Under the pieces are notes generated by a model. That model saw only the letters and a program-made list of their open reading frames with translations. It ran no database searches and was not told the DNA's origin. The position numbers and the translations under genes were made by a program. Positions 34,775-44,148 of a stretch of 53,646 bases of DNA are shown here, piece by piece (positions within the stretch are counted from its first letter, which is position 1; each line of letters starts with the position of its first letter). The stretch covers positions 1 to 53,646 of the forward strand of contig CAJWAD010000012.1 of assembly GCA_913020245.1 (NCBI GenBank), given 5' to 3'. The stretch comes from an uncultured Oleiphilus sp. GTDB taxonomy: Bacteria > Pseudomonadota > Gammaproteobacteria > Pseudomonadales > Oleiphilaceae.

Positions 34775-35980
34775 TCATCCTTGTTTCGCGGACGGCGGTT
34801 TTAGGTAGGTGTTTGTGCTCTTGCATGGTTTTAATTCGGATATCTTGCTGTCAATGTGTGCCGCGAGGTTTGGCCAGCTAAATCGATAACATTTTCGGCG
34901 TGCGCGGTCTTTTTTAATCGCTGCTGCAGAGGGGTTTGAAAGTGCTAATGTAAGCGCGTTTTTAATTGAGTTCACCGATGAAGGCGAGAAGGTAAACGCT
35001 GCATCGCCAGCGATTTCACCCAGTGCGGAATTATTTGAGCACACACACGGCGTACCGCATGCCATCGCCTCGACTAACGGAATACCGAAACCCTCGTATA
35101 AAGAGGGAAACACCATTAGCTCTGCATGATGATACAAGCTCGGTAACTCCTCGGTTGCTACAAACCCAAGAAAACGGACTTGCGCGTTGCGTTCCATACG
35201 CATGGCATATTGCCTAACCTGCGCTGAACCATTCCAATCGTTGCCGACAAAAATTAGCAGCTTGTTATTCGCTATTTGGGGCTCTAGTTGATCGAATGCC
35301 TCAAGTAAACGCACATGATTTTTCCCAGGGTGTTCAATTCGCGAAACGTAAATGAGGTAGGGCTGATCGATACCATATTTTTTTAGAGTATCTGTTGCAG
35401 TGTCGGGCAAATGTTCATTAAAACGTTTTGCGTCATAGCCGTTGTATTTGACTGAAATGATCTGTTCATCCACGCGCCAATAACGGATTAAATCGCGGCG
35501 TGTATTCTCGCTGATGGCAACAATATGATTCAGGCTGCCTAATAATTTTGGCAGCAAAGCTTTCACATAGAATGTTCGAAAAAATCCATACTTTTTACCG
35601 ATAGAAAATTGAGACAAATCATGGGCAATACCGATGGCTGGTTTGGGGTACCAAACACCCATTCTGCGATTAATAGCCGGAAGAATTAAGGCATCATATT
35701 TTTTGTTGAGCAGTAACAGGGGTAAAACTAATACATGCCAAACAATACTCATTATTGGGTTCGCGAATATATTTGAGATCGGTATAACCGATAAATTTGT
35801 ATGTTTTGCGTTGAAATATTTTATGTCTTTGCGCAACAAGGCCACGCTGATGGGCCTATGCGCGCAAAACGCATACGATAATTGACGCGTATACTCTGAA
35901 ATCCCAGATTTTCCTCCATCATAAATTAACGCACTAATAAGGAGGTGTTTCTGTTCGGTGGGTTTGGATTTGGTTGGCAT
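34775..35980 (-). CDS. glycosyltransferase family 4
   Basis: The 401-residue GT-B protein has a family 4 C-terminal domain with YLIYVSRIEHPGKNHVRLLEAF and the EX7E motif E-GFGIPLV-E followed by GTPCVCSNNSALGE. Its ATG at 35980 follows GAGAG; a longer frame from 36004 would overlap the upstream GT4 gene. It is the second gene of the export unit. Mannosyl- or hexosyltransferase activity is common in the family; donor here is unknown. Confidence 0.9.
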   Translation of the reverse strand: MPTKSKPTEQKHLLISALIYDGGKSGISEYTRQLSYAFCAHRPISVALLRKDIKYFNAKHTNLSVIPISNIFANPIMSIVWHVLVLPLLLLNKKYDALILPAINRRMGVWYPKPAIGIAHDLSQFSIGKKYGFFRTFYVKALLPKLLGSLNHIVAISENTRRDLIRYWRVDEQIISVKYNGYDAKRFNEHLPDTATDTLKKYGIDQPYLIYVSRIEHPGKNHVRLLEAFDQLEPQIANNKLLIFVGNDWNGSAQVRQYAMRMERNAQVRFLGFVATEELPSLYHHAELMVFPSLYEGFGIPLVEAMACGTPCVCSNNSALGEIAGDAAFTFSPSSVNSIKNALTLALSNPSAAAIKKDRARRKCYRFSWPNLAAHIDSKISELKPCKSTNTYLKPPSAKQG

Positions 35981-35997
35981 TGATACTCTCTGAATAA

Positions 35998-37278
35998 TTA
36001 GCAAATTAATCGTGATTTGGCGTGCGAGGCGTGAAGCACTTCAATCTCTTCATAAAAAGAGCGGAGCTTTTGAATATGGTGCTTCCAGAGAAAACGTTGT
36101 TTGAGCTTGACCGCGCCTTTTTCAATTATTCGCGCCCTCAGTGCGGGTTGCGCTCGCAATGTTCTCACTGCACTCTCAATATCACCTTTACACAATGGGT
36201 CAAATAAGAGACCTGTATGCTGGTCATCAAGCAAAGAATTGAGAGCGCCGGTTTTGGCTGCAATGACAGGTAAACGGTTTGCCCATGCCTCGAGCACGGG
36301 TAATCCCATTGGGTCATGAGTTGAGGGAATAATCAGCGCATCAGCCTGTTGATAACAGGCGATTAGTTCTTCTGAGTTATGTTGTAGGTTACCTGACCAT
36401 GTGACATGTTGATCAAGCTTCAATGCGCTGATCTGCCGTTTAAGCGCCTTAAAGTAGTCGGGATTAGCTAAATGGCCCATTAAAATTAAGTGAAAACTTC
36501 CGGGTGCTTCAGCAGTGAAATGAGAAAGCAAATCAATTAGTAAACGTTGATTTTTTTGGTTGTCAATCCGTCCGGAGCAAAGCAACACGAACTTATTCGC
36601 CTCGATTCCATATTTCTTTTTTATGTCTAGTTTCACGTTAACATCAAAAGGGGTCGGGTCGATCCCGACCGGCAAATATAGAGAGGGTTTGAGCGGGTAA
36701 GCTTTACGAACAGCGACAAACTCATCATAACTAGGACATATGATACCGCCAGCATCCTCCAGAACCATTTTAGGTTTAAATAAACGGTCTAGAGCAAAGC
36801 CATACCTAATCCAGCTCTCGCGTGCGGTCGTTAAATTTTCATGTTCAGACTGCGGCATCGCAAAGGCGCCACTATTCAGCGATACAATGTAAGGAATATT
36901 TTTAAGTTTCGCGATGACGCGCACTCCTGCGGCGAGCCGCGAATGCGTATGGCAATGAACCACTCGACAAGGTGTTTTTAATAACGCACGAAGCAGAGAG
37001 GCAGAATAAGGGTTACCACCTTTCAGATCGAGTTGTCGGGATTTATGTTTGTTGAGGCCGATCTGGGGGTAGAAGTAGTTAAATCTATTAATTTCGATTT
37101 CGTCACGGGTTTCTCTCCCTGGCGTGCACAGTGCGCTTGTTGCAAAAACGGCAGTGTGAATACCGCTACGGTTCAAACATTTTGCAGTACTCCATACTGT
37201 TTGCTCGTTAGCCCCCCAATGATCTGGGGAAAAACGCCTGACAACTTGGATAATACAGTTTTGATATCTCTGATCCAT
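35998..37278 (-). CDS. glycosyltransferase family 4, variant EX7E motif
   Basis: The 426-residue GT-B protein has a typical donor-side block FVLLCSGRIDNQKNQRLLIDLL, but the first acid of the EX7E motif is Asp (D-PMGLPVL-E). It is a paralogue of the GT4 at 24875-26125 along its length. It heads the largest unit, which runs through a second GT4, the phosphodiesterase, Wzc, Wza, Wzy and a 143-residue membrane protein. The sigma-54 promoter at 37321 precedes it. Confidence 0.88.
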   Translation of the reverse strand: MDQRYQNCIIQVVRRFSPDHWGANEQTVWSTAKCLNRSGIHTAVFATSALCTPGRETRDEIEINRFNYFYPQIGLNKHKSRQLDLKGGNPYSASLLRALLKTPCRVVHCHTHSRLAAGVRVIAKLKNIPYIVSLNSGAFAMPQSEHENLTTARESWIRYGFALDRLFKPKMVLEDAGGIICPSYDEFVAVRKAYPLKPSLYLPVGIDPTPFDVNVKLDIKKKYGIEANKFVLLCSGRIDNQKNQRLLIDLLSHFTAEAPGSFHLILMGHLANPDYFKALKRQISALKLDQHVTWSGNLQHNSEELIACYQQADALIIPSTHDPMGLPVLEAWANRLPVIAAKTGALNSLLDDQHTGLLFDPLCKGDIESAVRTLRAQPALRARIIEKGAVKLKQRFLWKHHIQKLRSFYEEIEVLHASHAKSRLIC

Positions 37279-37320
37279 GGTGTATTCCTGACCTGGGAAT
37301 CTTTCGTACCAGAGATTATT

Positions 37321-37336
37321 GCAAGTCCTTGACCAA
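37321..37336 (-). promoter_or_regulatory. sigma-54 promoter P7, upstream of the GT4-Wzc-Wza-Wzy unit
   Basis: Minus-strand TGGTCAAGGACTTGCA has GG and TTGCA at the exact -24/-12 distance; the -24 part is weaker (TGGTCA). The start near 37309 lies 31 bases before the ATG. Confidence 0.58.
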
Positions 37337-37425
37337 TCATTATCTTTTTGCTGGTTTTTTTATGTTTATGATAAATATAAGAAAAGTCAGATTATTGCTT
37401 GTATAGAAAGCTTCAGGAAAAAGAT

Positions 37426-37451
37426 CGATTTGCGCAAATCGCAAAATGCAC
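37426..37451. promoter_or_regulatory. palindrome and activator-like site upstream of P7
   Basis: CGATTTGCGCAAATCG (37426-37441) is a perfect 16-base palindrome. It runs into TCGCAAAATGCAC (37439-37451), which matches TTGCAnAATGCAn except for C at the second position. The sites are about 90-103 bases upstream of the P7 -24 element, somewhat farther than at other promoters. Confidence 0.5.
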
Positions 37452-37463
37452 TGCAAAACGAGA

Positions 37464-38501
37464 CTATGGTTTCTTGATATTCTCAAATGTCAAAAACTCC
37501 TCCGCTGGTTTACGTGCAGATTTTGCAACTTTAAAGGTATTTTTTAAATGACCAATCGCAACCATCATGATGACCGCCTCACTGTCTTCGATAGCAATGA
37601 CTTGTCTTAATTTCTGGTCTTGCCGTTTAGTGGCAGACCAGTTTAGACAGCAACTGCCTAAACCCAAAGAATGCAATGCATAGATGAATGACATTGAAAA
37701 CAGACCACCATCGATCCAACATTGGTTACGCTCCCCCGCCGTAAAAAAGCATTGCCGGTCTACCGTTATGACGGCAACAGCCTTAACTCTATTGCCAAAG
37801 CCACCATTACCGGATTGGCAATTTAATACAGCCGATACGGTTGCTGGAGTTAAAAAAATATGGGCTTTGACCGCTTGACGATTGCAGACGGTTGGAGTGT
37901 TAATCGCCATCATGATCGCTTTTTCAATATCTACTTTTAAAACAGGCGAATCTGAGAAGTCTCGGATACTGCGCCGAGATCGAAAAAAATCTGTTAAGTC
38001 ATGCTCGGCAGAAGCGAGCCAATCGCGTTTCGATATTATGTCGCAACCCGCGAGCTCCTCATTTAAATTGACTCGTTTCTTAAGCCGATCGATATCGGCA
38101 AAAAGATGTGTATAGCAAACACCGTGGTCAAGGTTGAACTTCTGGTATACACCGAGCATCATTATGGCGGTGTCGACGGATCGAGATGCGCCAAATCTAT
38201 TGATAAAAGTATCAATTTCCCTAACTAAACGCGTTGCTACTCCCTCTCCGAAACCCGACCGTGGCTGGGGTAAAGCAAGCCCCTTTTCGAGCTTATGAGC
38301 GTCCGCGTCAATCCATGAATTTAACTGTTTCTCTGAATTAAAAAATTGCAGGGTAGACGAGTGTCTGAGGTAGAACTTTATATCATAGAAATAATTGATC
38401 AGTAGGTCGATGAATCGTTGTGGGGTGTAGATAATTGATCGCAAAGTCTGCCGCGCATCGGTCGATATATAGTGTTTGAGAAAATGCATCTTGGTTTTCA
38501 T
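37464..38501 (-). CDS. nitroreductase-family protein
   Basis: The C-terminal 200 residues form a nitroreductase/FMN oxidoreductase domain: FFRSRRSIRDFSDSPV for FMN binding, an INTPTVCNRQAVKAHIF segment, LGLGSCCLNWSA, and a C-terminal MMVAIGHL. The N-terminal 150 residues are specific to this type and of unknown role. Proteins of this type occur next to pyruvyl transferases in EPS clusters; the reaction is not established. The ATG at 38501 follows GGGCGG by six bases. It is the last gene of the unit with the flippase and pyruvyl transferase. Confidence 0.82.
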   Translation of the reverse strand: MKTKMHFLKHYISTDARQTLRSIIYTPQRFIDLLINYFYDIKFYLRHSSTLQFFNSEKQLNSWIDADAHKLEKGLALPQPRSGFGEGVATRLVREIDTFINRFGASRSVDTAIMMLGVYQKFNLDHGVCYTHLFADIDRLKKRVNLNEELAGCDIISKRDWLASAEHDLTDFFRSRRSIRDFSDSPVLKVDIEKAIMMAINTPTVCNRQAVKAHIFLTPATVSAVLNCQSGNGGFGNRVKAVAVITVDRQCFFTAGERNQCWIDGGLFSMSFIYALHSLGLGSCCLNWSATKRQDQKLRQVIAIEDSEAVIMMVAIGHLKNTFKVAKSARKPAEEFLTFENIKKP

Positions 38502-38505
38502 TTGA

Positions 38506-39768
38506 TTACCGCCCAAAAACAGATTGTGTGTCTACCTCTGGTGCTTGTCGTAAAGTTAAACAAGACTTCAGTTCTTGTTTACCCTTATCGAGACGCATAA
38601 TCATTGCTTGCCTTACTAATGTGCCAATCTCGCAAAAAGTACTTTTCTTTTGCAGCAACTTAGATACCTCTTTGCTTAAGTACTCAAAGTTAATATCTTC
38701 GGTCGTTCCGGCTGTGCAATAGCCAAATTCGGATAGAAAATTACTGACTTTGGACCCTCTTCCGATGCCGATGCAAAGCGTATTGCTAATAGCGGCGAAG
38801 ATCAGTAAGTGCAGTCGGCTACTAATCACAATATCCATGTTTGAAGTAAGTCCTGCGATCGCACTGGGATCGACTGAGCCTTCAGCAATTAATGCACTAT
38901 TTTGCTGTTTCATTTCAATCTGAATTTCGCTCATTACCTGATAGTCGGTGATCGGATTCATAGGAATGAAGATAATCTGGGCGTTGTGTTGCAAGACAAT
39001 TTTATCGAGCCAATTAGCAAATTGAATAAGTTGTGTAATAGGCTGTTGAGACGACACACACACACCGATTTTTACAGCGTTCGATTCGAGAAATGCCATC
39101 AGTTTATGTCCCCATATTTTTTCGTTGACGGGTATAAGGGGAAGCGTAATAGCAGGGTCAGCGGCAACAATCGGCGGTTTTTTTAACTTAGATTTCATCA
39201 GTTGATGTCGGCTTTGGCTATCTCTATTAACAACAAGATCGCAATCATCCAACACAGATTTTAGTCTTTTCCGAACGGTGGATTCTTTTTCCGTTTCATA
39301 GCGAGCGATCAGATCAATTTGTCCGAATGTTGCCCCATGCAAAACACGATAAAGTTTTCGACGAGGACCATTGCCAAGCTTAAAATGCGCAGGATTAAAC
39401 GTGTCATTCATGCCTGTACAAAAAACGACTGTTTTAAGCCCGCGTTGTTGAGCTTCATCAAGACAATCGAGCGCCGCATCAGGATAATCCGACAAGCCTG
39501 TCGCGCCGGCCCAAATGAATACATCGGCTGTATTCATTGCGCTAAAAAATGATTGATTATCCTCATTCTGTGAAAAAGCGCTGTACAACGGACAAGTCTC
39601 AACATTCAACGACGATGCCGTGTTCTTTGCATCACCGGTGCTCACAACTAGGCTTGCCATCGGAACAATATCTTTAACGATATGAACGACCTGCGTTAGG
39701 ATTGCTTCGTCGCCAATATTGTTGCAACCAAATGGTACACCCCCGAGCATGATCTTGAGTTTACTCAT
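38506..39768 (-). CDS. polysaccharide pyruvyl transferase family protein
   Basis: The 420-residue product opens MLGGVPFGCNNIGDEAILTQ and carries ISSRLHLLIFAAISNTLCIGIGRGSKVSNFL in its C-terminal half, both typical of the CsaB/WcaK pyruvyl transferase fold. These enzymes add a pyruvate ketal from PEP to a sugar residue and give an acidic polymer. GGAG lies eight bases before the ATG. It sits between the flippase gene (12-base gap) and the nitroreductase gene (four-base gap). Confidence 0.9.
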   Translation of the reverse strand: MSKLKIMLGGVPFGCNNIGDEAILTQVVHIVKDIVPMASLVVSTGDAKNTASSLNVETCPLYSAFSQNEDNQSFFSAMNTADVFIWAGATGLSDYPDAALDCLDEAQQRGLKTVVFCTGMNDTFNPAHFKLGNGPRRKLYRVLHGATFGQIDLIARYETEKESTVRKRLKSVLDDCDLVVNRDSQSRHQLMKSKLKKPPIVAADPAITLPLIPVNEKIWGHKLMAFLESNAVKIGVCVSSQQPITQLIQFANWLDKIVLQHNAQIIFIPMNPITDYQVMSEIQIEMKQQNSALIAEGSVDPSAIAGLTSNMDIVISSRLHLLIFAAISNTLCIGIGRGSKVSNFLSEFGYCTAGTTEDINFEYLSKEVSKLLQKKSTFCEIGTLVRQAMIMRLDKGKQELKSCLTLRQAPEVDTQSVFGR

Positions 39769-39780
39769 CTTTACTTCTCC

Positions 39781-41367
39781 TTACTTATTAGCGTTTAAAG
39801 CATCATGGTTGGGCTTTGCTGACTCAATAAATCGTCGCAGTTTCTTTAATACGCGGCGTGTTTTGCCACCTAAAAAAACGTCAAAGTCTGCGATGTCAGC
39901 GTCGCTGAATAACCTCAATTTGAAACAAAGCCCAAAAGTTACGCCGAGGTAGACAAAAAAGAATGCACCGATAGAGACGGCAGATTCTGGTGTAAACACT
40001 ATTTTTACAAGGTAACTGGCAGCAAGCGTTGCAAAGAACGTACGAATCAAGAACCTACTGGGGAAATAAATGCCACCTAGTAAGCGAGCGACAAAATAGA
40101 GCCGAATAGGGATGGTTAATAAAAAAGTGAGAAGTAATGCGACAAAAGCGCCCCAAATGCCTAAATTCATCTTAACGATAAAAACATAATCTAGGATGAT
40201 ATTTACGAGTAATTGCAGAACAATTATTGGAAATAGTGACATCACTTTTTCTTTCGCTTGGATGGCAGTAGAGAGCGGGACCGAGATGAGCGGTAATACA
40301 TGGAGCAGGCAGAAGGCCATCGTTAGCTCATAAACACTGACCACCTCATAGCCATAAATGGCGACAAGTAAGTCACCTGAAAACATAAAGCCGTAGACCG
40401 CTATTGGAATAGAGATAGCGATGAGTATTTTGTAAAGCGCGCGTATCAATTCAGGAAGGCAATCCGATTTTTTAACATAGGCTTCTGAAAAACTGGATAC
40501 GAAAAGTTCATGGATTGCAGCGGGTATGAATACAATGACCATCATTGGTAACGAAAACGCAAGATCATACAAACCCACGGTTGCTGCATCCTGCATGCCT
40601 CCCAAGAAAAAAAGTTCCGTATACTTGAGAAGGAGCAGACGCACGACTGTTGTCAGCGCGATAGAGCCAGAATGGTTCATTACGCGCTTATAACCAATTG
40701 CTTTGTCAGGTGACTGCCACTTTAAGGTAAACAAGTATTTAGCAAGAATGATGGCGGCAATGAAATAGATCAGGGCATACGAAAATGACTGCGCTGAGAG
40801 AACCGATTCCACAGAGCGGTCCTTTTCTAACAAGATAACGAGTCCTACCAGCCAAATGAGGCCATTCAATGACGAAAATAGGGCCAGGCGTTTGGTTTGG
40901 TATAGAGCAGTTAGAATCGAATTGATATTGGTTTTGAATAACTCACACACCATCAAAATAAACGTGAACAATAACGCGCCATTGAATGCGATTGAAAAAT
41001 GTCGTTCGATTAAATTTTGCGAAAGGTAAAGCCCTATGCCTGCTATGCCCAGTGCGATGGTTTGAATAAGAAATGCTTTTCTTATTAGGCGCTTTATGCC
41101 GGCGACGTTTTTGAACACCACTAGCTCTGGGATAAATCGAATGTAGGCTGCCGTCATTCCTAAAGTGCAAACCAAAATAAGAATGTCGGCAATGCTCCTG
41201 CATATGACGAACACACCATATTGATCGGTTCCTAAATAGCGAACCGTTATGACAGAGATAAGAAAATAAATTATAAATAACAGTGACTTACTTATTATCA
41301 TCCATGGGATTGCGTTTTGTGCAGAGCTAGATAGCAAATTTTCGTGTGCAGTATTTGTGTTTGCCAT
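39781..41367 (-). CDS. oligosaccharide flippase, Wzx-like
   Basis: The 528-residue product has about twelve to fourteen membrane spans and the polysaccharide transporter pattern: LFIIYFLISVITVRYLGTDQYGVF near the start, GMTAAYIRFIPELV and later FIPAAIHELFVSSFSEAYVKK. It would move undecaprenyl-linked repeat units across the inner membrane for the Wzy-type polymerase. It heads a unit of three genes behind the sigma-54 promoter at 41409. Confidence 0.9.
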   Translation of the reverse strand: MANTNTAHENLLSSSAQNAIPWMIISKSLLFIIYFLISVITVRYLGTDQYGVFVICRSIADILILVCTLGMTAAYIRFIPELVVFKNVAGIKRLIRKAFLIQTIALGIAGIGLYLSQNLIERHFSIAFNGALLFTFILMVCELFKTNINSILTALYQTKRLALFSSLNGLIWLVGLVILLEKDRSVESVLSAQSFSYALIYFIAAIILAKYLFTLKWQSPDKAIGYKRVMNHSGSIALTTVVRLLLLKYTELFFLGGMQDAATVGLYDLAFSLPMMVIVFIPAAIHELFVSSFSEAYVKKSDCLPELIRALYKILIAISIPIAVYGFMFSGDLLVAIYGYEVVSVYELTMAFCLLHVLPLISVPLSTAIQAKEKVMSLFPIIVLQLLVNIILDYVFIVKMNLGIWGAFVALLLTFLLTIPIRLYFVARLLGGIYFPSRFLIRTFFATLAASYLVKIVFTPESAVSIGAFFFVYLGVTFGLCFKLRLFSDADIADFDVFLGGKTRRVLKKLRRFIESAKPNHDALNANK

Positions 41368-41408
41368 CTGTTTAACAACCTAGTCAATATGATCTCTAGA
41401 GAAGGTTG

Positions 41409-41424
41409 AGCAAGGACTAGGCCA
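41409..41424 (-). promoter_or_regulatory. sigma-54 promoter P8, upstream of flippase unit
   Basis: Minus-strand TGGCCTAGTCCTTGCT has GG and TTGC at the correct distance; the -24 part is TGGCCT. The start near 41397 lies 30 bases before the ATG. I find no TTGCAnAATGCA site upstream; the stretch between it and 41609 holds an imperfect hairpin (about 41519-41561) and no gene. Confidence 0.58.
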
Positions 41425-41609
41425 GTCTTAAATTGGAAAATAATAAAGAAAATAAGTTTGAGAGGTTAAACAGCTTTTAGAAGAAATAAGTATGGTTGTA
41501 TTACTAACGCGAGAGGCATTCGGCGCTGCCGACGTTAGTCGACGGCCGAACCCGAAGGCAATTGTGTATGATAGGTCTTGTTAGGCCGTGATTGCATACT
41601 TAAACGTAT

Positions 41610-43139
41610 CTAAGCGCTCTCCCAGGACTGAATTTTTCTGTAAAGAGTTGAGGGGCTTACCTGCAATAAACCGGCGGCTCGCACTACATTACCCTCGCAT
41701 TGGTCAATTGCTTTTTTGATAGCGAGTTGTTCTAGGTGAGCGAGGGGCAATATTGCTTCGTTAATCGGATTTACGCCGGGTTCATGCGCTTGTTTTCTCT
41801 CCAGGAGCGTCACGTTATTAGTGAACGTTTCCGTTGTATTTGTCACGGTCGTTGCCGCCGCGTTCGAGAGGGCATTTGTTGATGATAACGATTGCACTGC
41901 CGGTGCTTTTAACTCGGGGTTATCCAATTTAATTCGCAGTGCGTTGGCGATGCATTGATCCGTAATAAGCGGCCCGCTCGACATAACGACGGCGCTATGA
42001 ATCGAATTCTCTAATTGTCTGACATTTCCTGGCCACGCATAGTTTAAGACCAGCTTTTCAGCGTCTGATGAGAAGCCAACGATCGCTTTGTCTTCGCGAT
42101 CAGTAAATTTTTTCAAGAATGATTCGGCTAGTATTAAGGCATCATTTGTACGCTCTCTAAGTGGTGGAAGGTGCACTGAAATGACGTTTAATCGGTAATA
42201 CAAATCTTCTCGAAGCTTTTTCGCTTTAATCGCGTCAAGCGGCTCCTGGTTTGTGGCGCATATAAAGCGTATCTCTGCGCTTTCAGTTTGGCTGGCGCCC
42301 ACGCGCTGATAGGTGCCTGTTTGGATGAATCGAAGAAGTTTAGACTGCAGATTAATATCCATTTCTGCCAGCTCATCTAAAAACAATGTGCCGCCATGCG
42401 CGAGCGTGGCTGCGCCATCCCGATTGCTGACTGCACCAGAAAAAGCACCTTTGATATGACCAAAAATTTCCGATTCCATCAGTTCACTGGGTATGGCCGC
42501 ACAGTTTATCGCGACAAACGGCCCTTCAGAATTGTTACTTAAATCATGCAGGGCCTGCGCAGTCACTTCCTTACCCGTGCCGCTTTCACCCGTTATCATT
42601 ACTGAGGCCGAGCTGGGGGCTGCTTTTTCGATGGCGCTATACACAGATTGCATTTCCGAGGAATTACCGATGAACCCCTGGAATTGTTCTTTTTGTTGTC
42701 GTTTATACTGAGCAAGCGTACGTTTAAGTAAGGCGCGTTCAGCCACAACTTGTTGTGTGAATACGGCCTGATCGATGGCTTGTATGAGGTCGGCACCATT
42801 CCAAGGTTTATGGATAAACCCCCATATATGGCCTTCATTGATCGCTTTCATGACGAGATCGTCTTCGGAGAAGGCACTCAGTACGATGCGTATGGTTTCG
42901 GGGTAGCGTATGGATATTTCACGAAGCAGCTCTTCACCCGTCATTTCCGGCATTTTCATATCAGAAATCACGACATCGATGACATGTTCTTCCATTAACG
43001 CCAGCGCTTCGGCGCCACTATTAACATAGTAGACTCGGTAGTCCGTATTACGCATGGATCTTTTTAACGTTTGGATGACGTTATTCTCATCATCAACAAA
43101 CAGCAAATTAGCTTTTACAGCGTCTAATGAATCGATCAC
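41610..43139 (-). CDS. sigma-54-dependent response regulator (REC-AAA+-Fis HTH)
   Basis: The 509-residue product has a receiver domain with phosphoacceptor Asp60 (VVISDMKMP) and a KPW motif after the conserved Lys. It then has a sigma-54 activator ATPase domain with Walker A GESGTGKE, a GAFSGA loop (consensus GAFTGA), Walker B GGTLFLDELAEM and LREDLYYRLNVI. A Fis-type helix-turn-helix closes it (CEGNVVRAAGLLQVSPSTLYRKI). It activates sigma-54 RNA polymerase from upstream sites. The GTG start follows AGAGG. It is the third gene of the operon after H-NOX and a kinase. I infer that it drives the nine sigma-54 promoters listed here, including its own. Confidence 0.93.
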   Translation of the reverse strand: MIDSLDAVKANLLFVDDENNVIQTLKRSMRNTDYRVYYVNSGAEALALMEEHVIDVVISDMKMPEMTGEELLREISIRYPETIRIVLSAFSEDDLVMKAINEGHIWGFIHKPWNGADLIQAIDQAVFTQQVVAERALLKRTLAQYKRQQKEQFQGFIGNSSEMQSVYSAIEKAAPSSASVMITGESGTGKEVTAQALHDLSNNSEGPFVAINCAAIPSELMESEIFGHIKGAFSGAVSNRDGAATLAHGGTLFLDELAEMDINLQSKLLRFIQTGTYQRVGASQTESAEIRFICATNQEPLDAIKAKKLREDLYYRLNVISVHLPPLRERTNDALILAESFLKKFTDREDKAIVGFSSDAEKLVLNYAWPGNVRQLENSIHSAVVMSSGPLITDQCIANALRIKLDNPELKAPAVQSLSSTNALSNAAATTVTNTTETFTNNVTLLERKQAHEPGVNPINEAILPLAHLEQLAIKKAIDQCEGNVVRAAGLLQVSPSTLYRKIQSWESA

Positions 43140-43148
43140 TTAGTCCTC

Positions 43149-44138
43149 TCACTTACCTATGATTGGCTTGAATGGGACAGCAATACGCGCGCACAAACCA
43201 TGATGATTCAGATTCTGCAGCGAGAGATTACCGTCATGTTGTTCAACAATTTGTTTAGCCATGCCTAAACCCAAACCATTATGCCCTGGCTTTGTTGAGT
43301 AAAAGGCCTTAAAAGCTTTAGTCATATTTTCTTCAATGATGCCCTTTCCTCGGTCAATGACTTCGATCAATATCGTGTCTGTCTCGCGATATGCTTTGAT
43401 AATAACCGTCGGATCAGTCGTGCTGGCTTCAATTGCATTTTGTATTAAATTGGCAATCGCCTGACTCAGCAGTAACGGCATGCCCTGAATAAGTTCAAGC
43501 TTTTCGGTTTCAAAGTTTAAATTTACCAGCTGATCGTTACTGCGAATTAGCTGACGTGCATTGTGAACACATTCGCTAACATCAAGCGCTCGTTTTTTGG
43601 AAAGATCCGGATTTGCAAAAAAACGTAAACCATTCGCGATGTTATTAATGCGTTTCGTACCGTCTAAGCTCTCGCGCATTAAACTTGTTAGATCCCTCTT
43701 AATATAGTCGAGATCTGAGTTTTGTCTTATCTCCGCAATCCCTTCGGTTATGGCTCGTCGCTTCTCGCTATGATCAATCGCGCCTTGGGCTTGCACCAGA
43801 AGGCTTAGGGCACTTTCTAATCCGGTGGCTAATTGATTAATATATTCTTCCAAAACCACAATATTGTTTTGAATATACGCATTAGGGTTATTCAATTCGT
43901 GGGCAAGGCTAGCCCCCAACTGGCCAACAGTCGCGAGTTTCTCATTTGTGAGCAGTTGTGCCTGTTTTTCGTTTAGTTTTTCAAGGGCGTCGCGTAAAGA
44001 GGTGTTTTTGTAATAGAGCTCGCGTGATTTGTCTTCTAATAAACTTTCTGCTTGTTCGCGTGCTTTTTTCTGCATAGCCAGCGCACGTTCCAAATCTTCT
44101 ATTTTAGGTGTTGTGGGCTTTGATCCAGAGGGCTTCAT
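43149..44138 (-). CDS. soluble histidine kinase, HnoK-like
   Basis: The 329-residue product has no membrane span. Residues 10-60 form a charged coiled coil (LERALAMQKKAREQAESLL) typical of kinases that partner with H-NOX. The H-box is LAHELNNPNAY, with His80. The ATPase domain shows the N-box ANLIQNAIEAS, EVIDRGKGI and HNGLGLGMAKQI. It should autophosphorylate and pass phosphate to the adjacent response regulator, with the H-NOX protein adjusting its activity. It starts ten bases after the H-NOX stop. The pairing is inference from adjacency and family knowledge. Confidence 0.88.
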   Translation of the reverse strand: MKPSGSKPTTPKIEDLERALAMQKKAREQAESLLEDKSRELYYKNTSLRDALEKLNEKQAQLLTNEKLATVGQLGASLAHELNNPNAYIQNNIVVLEEYINQLATGLESALSLLVQAQGAIDHSEKRRAITEGIAEIRQNSDLDYIKRDLTSLMRESLDGTKRINNIANGLRFFANPDLSKKRALDVSECVHNARQLIRSNDQLVNLNFETEKLELIQGMPLLLSQAIANLIQNAIEASTTDPTVIIKAYRETDTILIEVIDRGKGIIEENMTKAFKAFYSTKPGHNGLGLGMAKQIVEQHDGNLSLQNLNHHGLCARIAVPFKPIIGK

Positions 44139-44148
44139 GATCTGATGC

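Noticed and set aside
41519..41561. GC-rich hairpin-capable stretch after the activator gene as an intrinsic terminator
   Set aside because: Pairing is interrupted and no T-run follows on either strand; only a tentative structure.
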